64,000 nt of DNA from Stictocephala bisonia (GCA_035578905.1 JAQJVL010002731.1:1-64000), one strand, 5' to 3'. Shown: positions 11,936-24,470, numbered from the stretch's first letter. Translations and numbers: made by a program. The notes: a model not told the origin generated them from the sequence alone.

Positions 11936-12151
11936 TTACGTATTGACTATGAAGAAAGTGGTTGAGGGGTGAGTATGTAGCTGCTCCAGAGGGCCCGCAA
12001 GAAGAATGACAGTCCCAGCCAGAAGGTCCCACGCCATGCCTCCAGGCACCGTCCAGAAGTGTATTACATAACTAATTAAAAGAAGTAGGGAGTAACTCAA
12101 CTGATAAAACAATTTGATGGTGCAGTATGAAGTCTTCTCGCGGGGTTCCAT
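11936..12151 (-). pseudogene. Short open frame of unknown origin, mirrored at 13482
   Basis: A 71-codon minus-strand frame begins MEPREKTSYC and includes a hydrophobic stretch (LSYSLLLLISYVIHFW) that could span a membrane once. The 5' half and upstream sequence (12058-12205) recur in inverted orientation at about 13445-13590, where the frame is broken by stops after MEPREKI. Local GC is raised at 11960-12050. I do not recognise the protein. A transposon-borne fragment or an exon of a duplicated gene are both possible; the second, disrupted copy argues against a functional gene. Confidence 0.3.
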
Positions 12152-12205
12152 CCATATTAGCTGCTAGATGAAGTTTATTGATAAACTATTATATTCAATA
12201 GATTT
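12058..12205. repeat. Left arm of a 1.5-kb-spaced inverted repeat
   Basis: The reverse complement of this block aligns, with scattered differences, to 13445-13590 (shared blocks include caataaact, gagttactccctac and gtaatacactt). The arms enclose the 57-bp array and the telomeric TIR element. Confidence 0.75.
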
Positions 12206-12262
12206 TGGTTTGTTCGTTTAGCAGTGAAGTGTTTTTAGGAAAGTTATTACAAAGTTAAACTC

Positions 12263-12608
12263 ACTTTTATCGTATGGGTATTGTTTAGTGATTGTAAAAG
12301 GGGGCCAGTGGCTCCAAAACATTTTATCGTATGGGTATTGTTTAGTGATTGTAAAAGGGGGCCAGTGGCTCCAAAACATTTTATCGTATGGGTATTGTTT
12401 AGTGATTGTAAAAGGGGGCCAGTGGCTACAAAACATTTTATCGTATGGGTATTGTTTAGTGATTGTAAAAGGGGGCCAGTGGCTACAAAACATTTTATCG
12501 TATGGGTATTGTTTAGTGATTGTAAAAGGGGGCCAGTGGCTACAAAACATTTTATCGTATGGGTATTGTTTAGTGATTGTAAAAGGGGCTAGTGGCTCCA
12601 AAACATTT
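12263..12608. repeat. 57-bp tandem array, six units
   Basis: The marker ttgtttagtgattgtaaaag recurs at 12281, 12338, 12395, 12452, 12509 and 12566. The units differ mainly at gctccaaaac versus gctacaaaac: the first two and the last have c, the middle three have a. The last unit lacks two bases in the G/C run. The period is a multiple of three, so open frames on both strands (103-128 codons) are artefacts. Confidence 0.96.
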
Positions 12609-12741
12609 TACAAACAATATTTATTATTAATTGTATTCTGTGTATGTCTACAGTTTACTAGTGCAGTTGTCTAGACTATACAGTTGAATACACGTCATTA
12701 TGAGGTAATTAATAAGCCCCAGTTCTACATAAAACCTAATT

Positions 12742-12904
12742 GGGGTCTGTTTCAGAAGAGGACCCCCACGCTTGAAAAATTTACTATAACCTAACCTAAC
12801 CTAACCTAACCTAACCTAACCTAACCTAACCTAACCTAACCTAACCTAACCTAACCTAACCTAACCTAACCAAGCGTGGGGGTCCTCTTCTGAAACAGAC
12901 CCCC
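12742..12904. mobile_element. TIR element filled with telomeric (CCTAA)n
   Basis: A 33-bp perfect inverted repeat (ggggtctgtttcagaag... at 12742-12774; its complement at 12872-12904) flanks about 16 perfect CTAAC units (12787-12870). The element is bounded on both sides by ctaatt (12736-12741 and 12905-12910 when the element is taken as gggg...cccc), which fits a 6-bp target-site duplication. The structure is that of a short non-autonomous DNA transposon (MITE), but the interior is almost entirely insect-type telomere repeat. Only about 12 bp between the left arm and the repeat is other sequence. No coding capacity. Confidence 0.85.
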
Positions 12905-12910
12905 TAATTG

Positions 12911-13444
12911 TTATAACGGATAGAATGTTGTAGAGTGCAATTTTATTTAAATCTCTGTCTTAACAACTTGGAGCATCATATTATTAGGATGAAAAATAAA
13001 TAGTGATTGGTCGTGGAGAGTCATGCCCCACCCTGTTTTTAACTTATCAAATATTGTTGTACTCTTACAAGTGATATGCCGGACATAAGGGACTTATTAT
13101 ACATAAACGTTTGAGCCGAATGTAGATTTTGTTTTATCTGATTGTTTAAAAGTAGTTTGTTCAAAATAACATGGTAGTTTTAGGGCACTAGGCTTAGAAT
13201 TTAGTAAAAACTAAAAGGAAATGGCAGCATTATGTACACATGTATTATCTGTTCGTGTATGGGTCTAGACAACTGTACTTTTAAATTGTAGAGATATAAA
13301 TAATATAATCAAGAAATACTGTTTTTAAAATATTTTGGAGGTACATTTTTTCAATCGCTAAACAACATATAATGAAAGTGAGTTTATGTTTGTACTGTTG
13401 TGCCTAAAAACACTTTACAGCCAAATTAACAAATCATAACGTAT
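12911..13444. other. AT-rich spacer inside the inverted repeat
   Basis: No gene or repeat unit was recognised. Confidence 0.5.
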
Positions 13445-13590
13445 CAAAGATAATATTTGATCAATAAACTTGGTCTAACAACATGGAACCTCGTGAGAAG
13501 ATTTAAAACTGCACCATCTAATTATTTTCTCAGCTGAGTTACTCCCTACTACCAATAACTTTTAATTAGTTTTGTAATACACTTCATTGA
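13445..13590. repeat. Right arm of inverted repeat
   Basis: Inverted, diverged copy of 12058-12205. It starts near gataatatttgatcaataaa and runs through catggaacctcgtgagaag and gagttactccctact. Stop codons interrupt the frame that is open in the left arm. Confidence 0.75.
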
Positions 13591-14275
13591 ACTTAATTTT
13601 CCAACTGATTCAATAAACTTTCAATTTATTCGTCACTTATTTATGCTATTATTTTTATTAATGAATCATGTGTTACTTTTTGATAAAAATCTGTTAAATT
13701 AAATGCTAGTAATTCTAGATGACTTGCGCTTAAGATCATATAATATACTTTTCGTAATATACCATATAATGTATTTAGAATCGTGTGAAAGTTTTTATAA
13801 CAATGTTTGGAAAAAACATGATAGACACGATATGGCTGATGGAGAATATGAACATCTGTATTAACCCCCAAACTTCATCCATTGTCTATATAAACAAACA
13901 GATGGGCACTTGTGTTGTTTTACTGTATCTAACGGTAAAAGAGACAAAGCGAGAGAGAAAAGAGACTTGTACTGTCTCGCTACATACGGAGACAGTACAA
14001 GAACTAATTCCAAAGGACAGGAACACTAGTTTCACTTGACCCACATGAGTGGACTGTCATCTTGTTCTATAGTCTATGATACAGTGCTAAACATGTAAAT
14101 TTTACATTTATACTCAACTCAACATATGATTAAGAATTATTTGTAATGGTACGAGAATATTAAAACCATCTTAGCTTCATAAATAGTTTTTTTTTTCAAA
14201 AACAGATAATTCACTAAAATATAATTTTTAAAATTTAAACAGTTCAACTACCTCGTTATAGTATATTTCATAACA
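13591..14275. other. AT-rich sequence without a recognised gene
   Basis: Two overlapping open frames on opposite strands (13641-13871 and 13785-14039) show no recognisable domain. Confidence 0.45.
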
Positions 14276-14280
14276 AGAGT

Positions 14281-14375
14281 GGAAAGTGGGGTTTTGCATG
14301 TTCGAGACCATATGTTTGAAGTGCGAGACTTGTCGAGCACTTCAAATGGTCGAGAACATACAAAACACTTTCACT
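14281..14375. repeat. Imperfect long hairpin (about 40-bp stem)
   Basis: Left arm segments aaagtg, ttttgcatgttc, gaccat and ttgaagtgc pair with the right arm gcacttcaa, atggtc, gaacatacaaaa and cacttt, with small bulges and a short loop around cttg (about 14328). This could be a foldback remnant or an RNA hairpin. An adjacent inverted pair ttttcactacactac (14393-14407) and its complement (about 14557-14571) suggests a compound MITE. Confidence 0.6.
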
Positions 14376-14790
14376 CGAGTTTTGAACGATACTTTTCACT
14401 ACACTACGGAATAAAAACAGGTGTTGTTGACTGTTGTAAAAATCCAAAATTTTCGGTTGTAAACAATGTTATTTTTGGTAGTAAACAATAGGCAGCTGTT
14501 GAAAATATGATGTTTCGCAGGTTGTAAACACATAACGAAAACAGCTGAACTCATAGTAGTGTAGTGAAAAATAAATATCATACTATTGAACTTTGCCAAT
14601 TATTGAACAATGATTTTTAAAGCTTACTGAGAACTATACAACCCATGACTTCTTAATTGAAATAAATTTGAAGGTTAGTTTAGGTATAATTCTATACAAT
14701 TTTTATCCTAAATGTATAGATTTTATCTATAGTTTTTTATCAATGTTTAGTAATAAAATAATATATGATTCGGAACTATTGTTGTTATTT

Positions 14791-14880
14791 AAATATTTAT
14801 ATAAAAGGGTGAACATGTATAAATATTTATATAAAAGGGTGAACATGTATAAATATTTATATAAAAGGGTGAACATGTAT
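14791..14880. repeat. Three perfect 30-bp tandem units
   Basis: The unit aaatatttatataaaagggt followed by gaacatgtat is repeated exactly at 14791, 14821 and 14851. The 75-codon frame across it has repeated YKYLYKRVNM and no other feature. Confidence 0.97.
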
Positions 14881-14884
14881 AAAT

Positions 14885-16020
14885 CGAAGTTTTAGTTACA
14901 AATGTAGTTCAAACTTGTAGTAATAAATATTTCCTTCAGTTTGAAAAGAAAAATCACTTTGTTATATCAGAACAAAGTAAATGCACGTGTCTACCCCCAA
15001 GGATAGTGGTTAAATTTTACAAATTATTTATAATATTTAATTACTATTGATTATACTGCACAATTAATTAAGTTGTAGTATTATAAAATGCCTATTTTCA
15101 ATACTAGTTATGGTACAGTTCAAAAAATAAATCATAAAATCGTTAAAACTTAACTATATAAAATAAAACATTATATTACACCTGTATTCAGTTTTTTGAT
15201 TTCCGATTTATGTTTCTCAAGAAGAGATTATTTCTGTCGGAGTAAAATATGAAAGACTGGATTAAAAATCAGGGGATGATCTGAGGTATTAAGCTCTGAA
15301 AGCCCTTAAGGCGATGATCATGTGTTTGAAAGTAGTTTAAGAATTAATTGTGACTTGACACAACAGGAAGCTGCTAAGGCATTCCTGATACTAAATTCCC
15401 AACGAGTGTATGTATTTTGTTGGAGATATTACATGATATTCAAAAAACTTAAGTTTCTAAAAAATAAAACATTATTTGATTTATTTTAATTTTATATATG
15501 AAATACATAGAATTAATTGTTTAAATTTATGATTGAGAGTTGAATGAGAATGAAAGCAATAGTAGTTTGTGCAATTGTCTGATACTATAATAGCCGTAAG
15601 AATACTTAGGTTTTAATGGCCATTATAATGCATTCACCTTTTTTATCTTGAAGTATAACTGTAAAACGGAGGTGGTTTCTTTTTAACGATAAGATAAAAT
15701 GGTTTTATAAGCTTTGGTTTCTTTCACGTAGCTTTAATGTAAAAACATATTTAAGTTTTTAAATTTATGGTAATATTCAAATTTAATTTGTTTACAGTCT
15801 CTTTCAGTTTACTTTTATGTTAAGCTATCAAATCTCTATATGTTACTGTGACATCTATGTAGCGATCTCCAACTAACATAGAGGGGTTGTTTTTGTGGAT
15901 CAACTAGTGATACATTAAGAGTTTTTAAGGTCCAATAAAGAATAAGGTCGCATTATGTGTTAAGTAGATTTTGTGGGTTATTATAATTTACAACCTATTT
16001 GCTGATAACAGAGCAAGTCA
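14885..16020. other. AT-rich sequence without a recognised feature
   Basis: No gene, splice-like island or repeat family member was seen. Confidence 0.5.
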
Positions 16021-16049
16021 ACTGATACTATACTCGTCATAGAAACAAC

Positions 16050-16360
16050 ACGTTGTACACCGTTTACAGACTCACTCCACTCAGCTTCACTTACGGCTGC
16101 TTAACTCCTTACAGCACCCGAAAGTTGAAGAGTTTAAAAATAAACTCAAAACTTATTTGCTTGAAAAGTGCCCCTATTCTGTAGATGATTTCCTGTTAGA
16201 GTGTATTAGATAGTCAACTTGTATGTACAATTTTAGAAGATACAATACGTATACTTGTCATTTCTGGCTTATTTCAGGAGAATTAGAACTCAATATTCTG
16301 TTACAACTTGGTTCTGATCCTGATGTTCAATCACAAAAAAAATAATAATAATTTTTTAAA
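16050..16360 (+). pseudogene. Non-LTR retrotransposon 3' end (RT C-terminal tail), degraded
   Basis: The plus strand at 16121-16213 reads KVEEFKNKLKTYLLEKC, then PYSVDDFLLE and a stop. It matches the usual C-terminal signature of jockey/CR1-like reverse-transcriptase proteins (F-K--LK-YLL---YSV-EFL). Upstream in-frame sequence is only weakly RT-like (HLRLLNSLQH). About 120 bp of 3' untranslated sequence follows, ending in a simple aataataataat tail near 16340-16355. No catalytic core is present, so it is a 5'-truncated, dead copy. The clade cannot be assigned from this fragment. Confidence 0.6.
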
Positions 16361-18235
16361 TCAACTAATCCACTATCTAAGGTGCCTTTTGGTAATAATA
16401 GGCTACTATGCGTTTATAGGGCCAAAGTAAGACTTTTTCCCAAAAATAGCAAAATATTAATCTGAACGGTTTAGTAATTAAAATTAGGTTTTACCAGACA
16501 ATGTTAAAACTGACCTTTTTACTTAAATGGACCTTATTCTAAACAAGATTATCAGAGAGGTATATTTACAAGATTCAGTGCATTATTTACAAATTCAGTT
16601 TACCAAAATATAAATTAGAACACAAGTGAACTGTTTCAAAGTAGTTAATACATATGTCCTTGGTTCAATACAAATTATTACATAGAGTTGTTACATGAAT
16701 AGAAAGTTCTCTAATTTTAATTACAGTATTAACAGCTGAGTATGTTATTTATACTGTTAATATTTCTTCCTGCAGTCTACTAACCCATCTTTTACACTAA
16801 GTATGAGACTCTTAACATCCTCTACATTTAAACGTTAGCTCACTTTAATTCACTTACATTGGTTAGTAAAACAAACGTAAAAATAAATGAAGATATATCA
16901 AATGCCATTATGGAGACATATTAAAAATACATCATGGTTTTAAGCATGTAACTGAGTATTTTTCCACTATAGCTATCCAAAGAAAAAATCTGTTAAAATA
17001 ACCAATAGTTTAATGTAACAAAATAATTTTTACAGTCAATATGTTACTTATTCTGTGATATGGTAATTTTAAATCACAATATTTTAATAAAAAAGTTACT
17101 TGAAACCAAAGCAAGTCAACTAGCAATAAGGAAACTGCCATAATACAATAATACCCAACTCTGAGTGGTGTCAATGGAAAGGCATTGTGTCTCTCTGACT
17201 GGTTATTGTGGCGGTTTATCCTTAAGCAGGGAAGATTACATGTACACTCAGCTCAGTCATAACTTGTCTTATATATTTCTGTATGTTATGAGGTTTTGTG
17301 TATAGTATTTTTCGTTTTAACCTCATCTTTCAAAACTACTATTTATTTATATACCTACGATAGTATTTTTTCGAACACTTATTTATATTATTTTCAAACT
17401 TCGTAATTTTTTTAATAATTACACTGCAAGTTCAGGAAATATTAAGTTTACTCTTTTGTTTATAAGGGAATGGAAAATTGCAAGGTCATTAATATTGACA
17501 CATTTTAGGTCTTCTGGTTTCAACGATGTACAAATTCTATAAATACTATATGCACATACCAATAGATTTTACATTATTATTTTGGATAACAATTTTAACA
17601 TAAAGAATATTGTGTAGTTGTATAATTGTATACAATTTATATGATTGAATAATTTGTATACAATCATTTATATAAATTGTATTTAATATATTTTTAATGT
17701 TGTGTACAATGTAAATAGAATATTGACGTGGTCGTAACTAGAAAATATAATACGAAATCAGTTTGTCTGTTTAGAATAGATTGTGTTTGTATTTAAAATA
17801 ATAAATTTACAAGGTGAAAATAATTTAACATTTTGATAGGTTTCTACTCAGCCAAAATATATTCAAAAACTAGACTGATGAAAAATGATTGTTAATTGAG
17901 ATGGTTCAAAATTTTAAATTACTCTCTATTGTAAGAACAAATAAAACAAATTCAATTGTTTTATTAATGTTTGTAATTAATAATAATTAATGGCAAAATA
18001 AGATGTTTCGAGAAAATTATAAAGGTCAAACAAAGACGCCGGAAAACCAAAAAAAATTAAGAAAGAATTACAGATTATTGGAGATATCGGAGGGAGGCCA
18101 ATACACAAAAATAACTGACTTATCGTACTCCAAAACGAGTCATTTGAAAAATAAAAAAGTAACTGATAGAAGTCTAGCTTAGTAAGGTCTTAAAGACCCT
18201 TATATTAACGGAGTCCATAGACACCGTTTCCGAGA
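16361..18235. other. AT-rich sequence; small palindrome near 17633-17681
   Basis: acaatttatatgattg pairs with caatcatttatataaattgt around 17633-17681, an imperfect hairpin in a very AT-rich context. No gene was seen. Confidence 0.45.
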
Positions 18236-18535
18236 AATACTGGGTAAACCTCAAGCCTGTCACAGGTGGTGGAGTGGTGGGGGATACATGAATTTAGTAT
18301 ATGAGGAGTTTATACCACATTTCACCTCATAATATATTACTTGAGATCTGAGTAAAACGTCAAGTACCCTCAACGACAAAATGTTTTAATTTGAGGGTAT
18401 TATTTAGTTTACTATTAAATTTGTTTTTTTCTTGTTTATTGTTATTAATATGAAATGCGTTCACCCTATTTCTGGAGCTTATCACATGTTTGAAAATGAG
18501 TTTCGTAGAATTTAATCAAAAGTATGCTAAAAACT
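18236..18535 (+). repeat. Dispersed repeat, copy 1 (second copy at 19783-20065)
   Basis: The blocks gtcacaggtggtggagtggt, tacttgagatctgagtaaaa, tttgagggtat and ttcaccctatttctggagct occur in the same order in both copies, with moderate divergence. No open frame. Probably a non-autonomous element of unknown class. Confidence 0.8.
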
Positions 18536-19311
18536 GTGCAATGTAAAACTAAGGGTTACGAGTTTGTGATTTTTAAAGAAGTTTAAAACTATCTATTATT
18601 ATTTTATTTTCACTAACTTAGCTAACTTGCGTTATTGGGAATCTTAATTTGAATATAGACATTTCAATGCATTTAAAAGGTCAGATTGAAATTTGTTCTG
18701 GGTAAAGATTGTGTATTGGAAAGTAGTTTCAAATGGCAATAGAGAAACTCCTGTTTACTTTCTACACAAGGGGCTGCCGTAATCGATAGATACTGCGACC
18801 CGAATTATGTGCGAAAACAAGTTTTAAGGCCATGCTGTTTTTATAAAGACTTCGTTTCAAATGTCTTAAAGTCTGAAAATCTCTGTTGTTTTAAATAAAT
18901 TAAGTAAGAATACGAAGCTAATATATTAAACCGTCAGTGACATTAGACGAACAGTCCAGTAAACAGACCATAATGAACATAAATTATCATTCCATAAACA
19001 TATCACTTCACTGTTTTACTGATTCAAATTAATTAATACAGTACTATATTATAATATTCTTGAAGGCATACGGAATATGGACATTAATCTATATCGTACA
19101 ATACCTCATGAAATTCATTAACAAAATATTCTTATGTAAACATAAATGGATAAAATAAATTATGGTAGAGGCATTGTCAATTACAATGTCAGCTATCATC
19201 GTGAAATCTGTTTACTCGTTAAAGTAGCATGAGACAGTTTAAATCCTTTCATAGTTGATTTCATATTCAAAAAAAGAAATGTATAAAAACGTGTGGTCAT
19301 TTAAACAATAT

Positions 19312-20944
19312 ACAGGGTGTTTCTAAACTAAGTTCCAGAACTTCAGATTATGTTGGGTAAAAATAAGAAAAAATGTTCCCATACATATCAGTCATAATAT
19401 GCTTTGTTTTCAAATGGTGGCCAAATTCGTATTTTCAATAAATGGTGTGTAATTTTATAATTCCTTACAATACAGAGCTCAAATTTGGAATGAAGGTACC
19501 TGTTATGATTTTTTAAAGGTTGTGCTAATATTATTTTACTATGTTCAGTATGTTAAAAATGGTGGCACTTAAACACTTTTAATTGTAAATTGCGCAAAAA
19601 CGCGTAATCTTGGAAAAATTTACAAGAAATATAACAGTTGCATAATGTAATAACAATCAAAAAAGTCATAATGAATAAAATCCGTTCATAAATAAAAGAG
19701 TAACACTAAATTAGGTATAACCATTTAGTGTTTCATTTTTGCCTGTTTTGCTTCTGTTTCATATTATTGGATTGCTGGTGTTAAACTCAAGCTGGTCACA
19801 GGTGGTGGAGTGGTGGGGGTGATACATGAATTTAATATATAAACGTTCACACCACATAGTATATATTACTTGAGATCTGAGTAAAACGTCAAACACCCTC
19901 AGCGACTAAATGTTTCAATTTGAGGGTATATTTACTTTACTATTAAATTTGTTTTTCTTGTTTATTGTTAAATTAATATGAAATGCTTTCACCCTATTTC
20001 TGGAGCTTATCACTTAAATATGTTTGAAGATGAGTTTTGTGGAATTTAATCAAAAGTATACTGGGTATATTTAATTGTATGATAACACTTAAACACATTT
20101 AATCGTAGACTGCGAAAAAACGCGTAATATTAGAAAATATCCGCAGGATATAAAAAGTTGCTTTTTTACTGTTTCAGATTGTTGGTGTTAAATACATTTC
20201 ATACCAGCTGATGAAGTAAATATTAAACAGCTGATATTTTAGCGTTTGCATTACAGATTACTCATTGTTGAGAGATTATGATATGTAAAAAGTTGTTGTG
20301 AGTTCTAGTACAATAATTGTTGTTTCTTAGCTGATTTCAAATAGTTAACCAGTAATGCAACAACAATTAATTATTGTACTTAAAAATCACTAAAACTATT
20401 CACATATCATTATCTAATTTTCCAACTATGAATAATCTGTAATGCAAATGCTAAAATATCAGCTGTTTAATATTTACTTCATCAGCTGATATGAAATGCA
20501 TTTAACACCAGCAATCCAAAGTCTAATATAATGAAACAGAGTATACATCGTATTGCCTAAATTATTGCTGTTTATTTATGAATGGATTTTATTCAATTAG
20601 GACTTGTTAGATGTGTTGTTACATTTTGCAGCTTTTTTATATCTAGCGCATGTTTTCAAATATTACGCGTTTTCTCGCAATTTACAATTAAATGTGTTTA
20701 GGTGCCCTCATTTTGAACATATTGAACATAGTAAAATAATATTATCATAACCTTTAAAAAAGCATAACAGGTACTTTCATTCCAAATTTGAGCACTGTAG
20801 TCTATTGTAAGGAGTTATGAAATTACACATAATTTATTGAAAATACGAAATGGTCGCCATATTGAAAACGAAACAGTTTTCTTATTTTTACCCAACGAAT
20901 CATAACCTGAAGTTTTGGAACTTAGTTTGGGAACACCTTGTATA
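19312..20944. mobile_element. 1.6-kb foldback element with nested insertion
   Basis: The left terminus reads tatacagggtgtttctaaac and the right terminus is the imperfect complement (gggaacaccttgtatac). The two arms pair over several hundred bases: 19314-19640 with 20600-20942, and 20190-20330 with 20345-20520. The left arm carries about 390 extra bases (19783-20170) that include a copy of the 18236 repeat plus a repeat of arm sequence. Start and end both follow TA, consistent with a Tc1/mariner-like TA target site, but no transposase is present, so the superfamily is inferred only from ends. Confidence 0.75.
19783..20065 (+). repeat. Dispersed repeat, copy 2, inserted in foldback arm
   Basis: Aligns in order with 18236-18535. 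Its presence in only one arm of the foldback dates its insertion after the inverted repeat formed. Confidence 0.8.
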
Positions 20945-23900
20945 CCTGTGTTTGCATTTATTTTAAGTAGAATACTAAAATGTATATATCTTATTTTATT
21001 AATTTATTTATGTAATATAATTTTTATTGCTTAAAAAGTATATGTTTATTTACTTATATTTTATTTTGAAAGCAATAAATAAGTCTTCGAGTTTTATTTA
21101 GAAATGTAATAAATAAATATTTTTAATAGTGTCTAATATTTTTGTCTATCACAAAGTTACATAAAATTATTATTTCATTAAAAAATTCTATTATTATAAC
21201 AACGTTTAAACTTTTTAATCATACTCAAGTAGAATAAAAAACACAGACAGATGGAACACTAAGTATTTGAAACCTATTTTAATTTCTACTTACTAAAGCA
21301 GCAATTAATTACGGTACTTAACTATCATGAAAGAAAACATAAGCTAACATTTGGAGGCGTACCAATTTTAATTACTTCCTAAATATAAGCACACACTGTA
21401 TAAACATTTCTAATTGGAATAATCTCAGTTATATATTTATGCAATGTAAAGGCGCATCTAATTTGTCTATAAGACTCACCACCTTTTAAATGCAATGGTA
21501 TTATTAATTTTTTTACTAAAATATTTCCACAATTAAATTTTGATATGAATCCATGAGATTGGAATGATATTAATAAACAAAATGACTCTCAGAATTATTA
21601 TCAATGTTATTGACCATTTATTTAAGCACCAGTTGCAGATAATGAAGTCCAAGAAGTTTACTCACTAACTTAGTTTGATTCCTTGTGGCACTCACAATTT
21701 GCAGGTCCAACAGGCGAGAAGATTGAGGGTAATTTATATTCTGCAGTGTGAAATGGAATGAAGGAATCAACAAATCTCGTTGGCTTTCAGCTGTCGTAAT
21801 TGGGTCTAACATCACAAGTTGAATGAAAACAACTGTTGATATTTGGCGATCAATCTTACAAGCAGTGAATGAACGTCATTATGCTACCTATAATGTGTCA
21901 TTGATCAAAGGGTTCGCAAAGCTTCATAATACTTCAATTCCTTGGCGTTGGATTGGATAATTTAAAAATATATATATTTTAAAATACGTAATTGGGGTAG
22001 TTCCATTTTTCATGACCCAAGATGAATCCTATGACAGTTATGAAATCAGATCAGTGAGAATATATAACTGTTATATAGTGTAATACACGCTGTGACATGT
22101 TCAAATCTCTTTACTCCTCTATACGCTACATTTATAAAGGTACGCGGATTTTATTTACATGTCCCTAACATACGAGGTTACAAAAAGGTGAAAAAAACCT
22201 TTAAATTTCTTGGTCAATCAGCAAAATAGTAAACAATAGACCGATGTGTTATTGACGTTGGAAACCGGGGATATGGTCAAAAGCAATTAAAAGGTATTGT
22301 GAAAGTATAACTGACAAAAATTAACAACAGAAATGATCTGGCACTTGTAGGTATGCTTTCAGGTGATCAGCTAGAAAAATTCCTTCGGATCTTAGGAGGG
22401 TAGTTAAAAACAACGTCTTAGAGGTTGATTAACAATGAATAACGATCGGAAAATTATCCGTTGCTGTGGACACCTCGAAGACTAGCTGCCCTCAGAAAAG
22501 AACACGCGCAGAATATATAGTGATTTATGTCACAATATTATGTTACCTTCCTATAGAAACATAAGAAAATCTGTTTTCCCTCAAGTTTAACAAACAGATT
22601 TACCAATTTTCTGGCGTTTTTGTTTTCAATCCGTACTGAAATCTCGTATTTACAAAATAAACACAACCCGCTCAATTTTCGTTGATAATTAAATAAAATA
22701 AATGTGATAGATTAATAATTTACACATATTACAATTAATAAAATATAGAGGAAATTTTAATTAATCTACTTTATGTTTAGAGTATATGTATTAGTATAAG
22801 TTTTATTAAACCCCGCAAAAAGTTTGTTGAATATATATATTGTTTTTTTAGCATAATAAAAATAGCAATTTAATTTGTGGCCCTTTTCATGATTACGCAT
22901 GAAATGTTGTTTGGACCGGCGGCGCCACAAGCCCCAAGTAATATCCCTATACTTGGGAGAGAGAGACAGAGAGAGGGGGGATGGAAGGGACTTTGTTGGT
23001 GAGAGGCAAATAATTTGTCTACTTAACATGGAGAATTAACGCATTACATTATAGTCAACTTTCCACTTCGCCTGTTTTTATTAAAATACCCATTTTTTAT
23101 TCCTGGTAACCCTTTCCTTTTTAACTTGCTACCCAAAATAAGTTTAAGTTTTCTAACAAGATTAAATATATTTTTTGCCATTTGTATATTGATATTGTTG
23201 GCATAAATATCAACACTTGGAACCATATTTGTTTTTAGGGGTATGTAATTAAAACTTAATAAATATCTTATTGTTAAATTAATATTTAACCAAACAAAAT
23301 CATAATTTTACTTTAAGTACGGTAATTATAAAAAATATTTCAGTTATTCAACCTGTATACAAATATTGCAGGTATACATATTTGTATTGTGCATTTACTT
23401 GTCACACAAAGAGAACATATTCCTGTGCTATTTTCTTGGTAATGGACTCGTTGCCTGAACTCGCTTTTTACGAGTCTTCCGAATTGATAAATAATTTTGT
23501 TTACTTCACATGTTTTCCTTCTTATTTTACAGTCAGTCGTTTTCTATCTAATATATATTTATTATTATATTTGAGGCCCATACCCTTTCCCCAAATATAT
23601 TGAGTTTTCCCTATTTCGTAACAAATATTATATGTATAATATTTAAACGCTACAAGTTAATTAATCTGATTATTCCAAATATTAATTTGTATGTATGGTA
23701 TGGATAAAGAGATATTTGTGATCCCAAGGTTGCCCTTGAGATTAAAAATAACCGAGATAAATAAGATAGTATAGTTATTTCATTTCCTAAAACCAATCAA
23801 CTTACAATTATAGTTTCAATTTGTTATTCCTAAATTGTTCACAAGTACAAAATCCCACTGTCTGAATGTAAACCAGAAATGAGGTTACACATTATTCCTA

Positions 23901-24319
23901 TAATTAAATGATTATAATACTACAACTTATTTTTATTATAATATTTACTATAAGTATAATTTGCTATTGTTTAGAAATGTAACAAATTTAAATGTTAAAA
24001 AAATAAATAAATAAAAATAATAAGTATATAAATACAAAGTAAGACATTTGCCTGTAGAATGCTTAGAATAAGGTGAATGTTGGATACTAACCCCTTGTTT
24101 AAACCAGAGAAATTAACGACCTAACCTTTCATAATGCAGGAGTAGGAAGGTTTTATGGTATTTGGATTTTAAGATTCACTTTTGAACTATCCACGCTATC
24201 CTTATCCCATGTTATTCTTATGGACACCAGTCCAAGGTAGAGTTCTCTGATATCATTTGTATTTGTTTGTTTGTTTTTTACATTTATATTTATTTGTATA
24301 CAATAATTAAATTACGTGT
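20945..24319. other. Long AT-rich stretch without a recognised gene
   Basis: Short open frames at 21618-21815 (minus), 22766-23029 (minus), 23044-23226 (minus) and 23382-23603 (plus) have no recognisable motif. A purine tract (gagagagagacagagagag) lies at about 22955-22985. Nothing supports a gene. Confidence 0.45.
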
Positions 24320-24321
24320 CC

Positions 24322-24470
24322 AACCCTTTCGTTCACTAACATGGGTGCAGCGAGGTGGGTCTTCTACTCGTATTTACCCTTCATACGTACTGCGTTCTTT
24401 GGCTCACAAATAACGTAAGTTAATAACCGTTGTGAGACTGTACTCGTATAGCCTCACAATACGTGTCCAA
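24322..24470 (+). repeat. Partial copy of the 24505 foldback family, internal part
   Basis: The block caaccctttcgttcactaac through ctcacaaataacgtaagtta (24323-24423) is almost identical to 24809-24910 and 26007-26103. It is an internal fragment without either terminal arm. Confidence 0.85.

Noticed and set aside
12218..12674. Three 103-128-codon frames
   Set aside because: They follow the 57-bp tandem array and end where it ends.
12787..12870. A chromosome end
   Set aside because: The (CCTAA)n tract is short, internal and enclosed by perfect inverted repeats with ordinary sequence on both sides.
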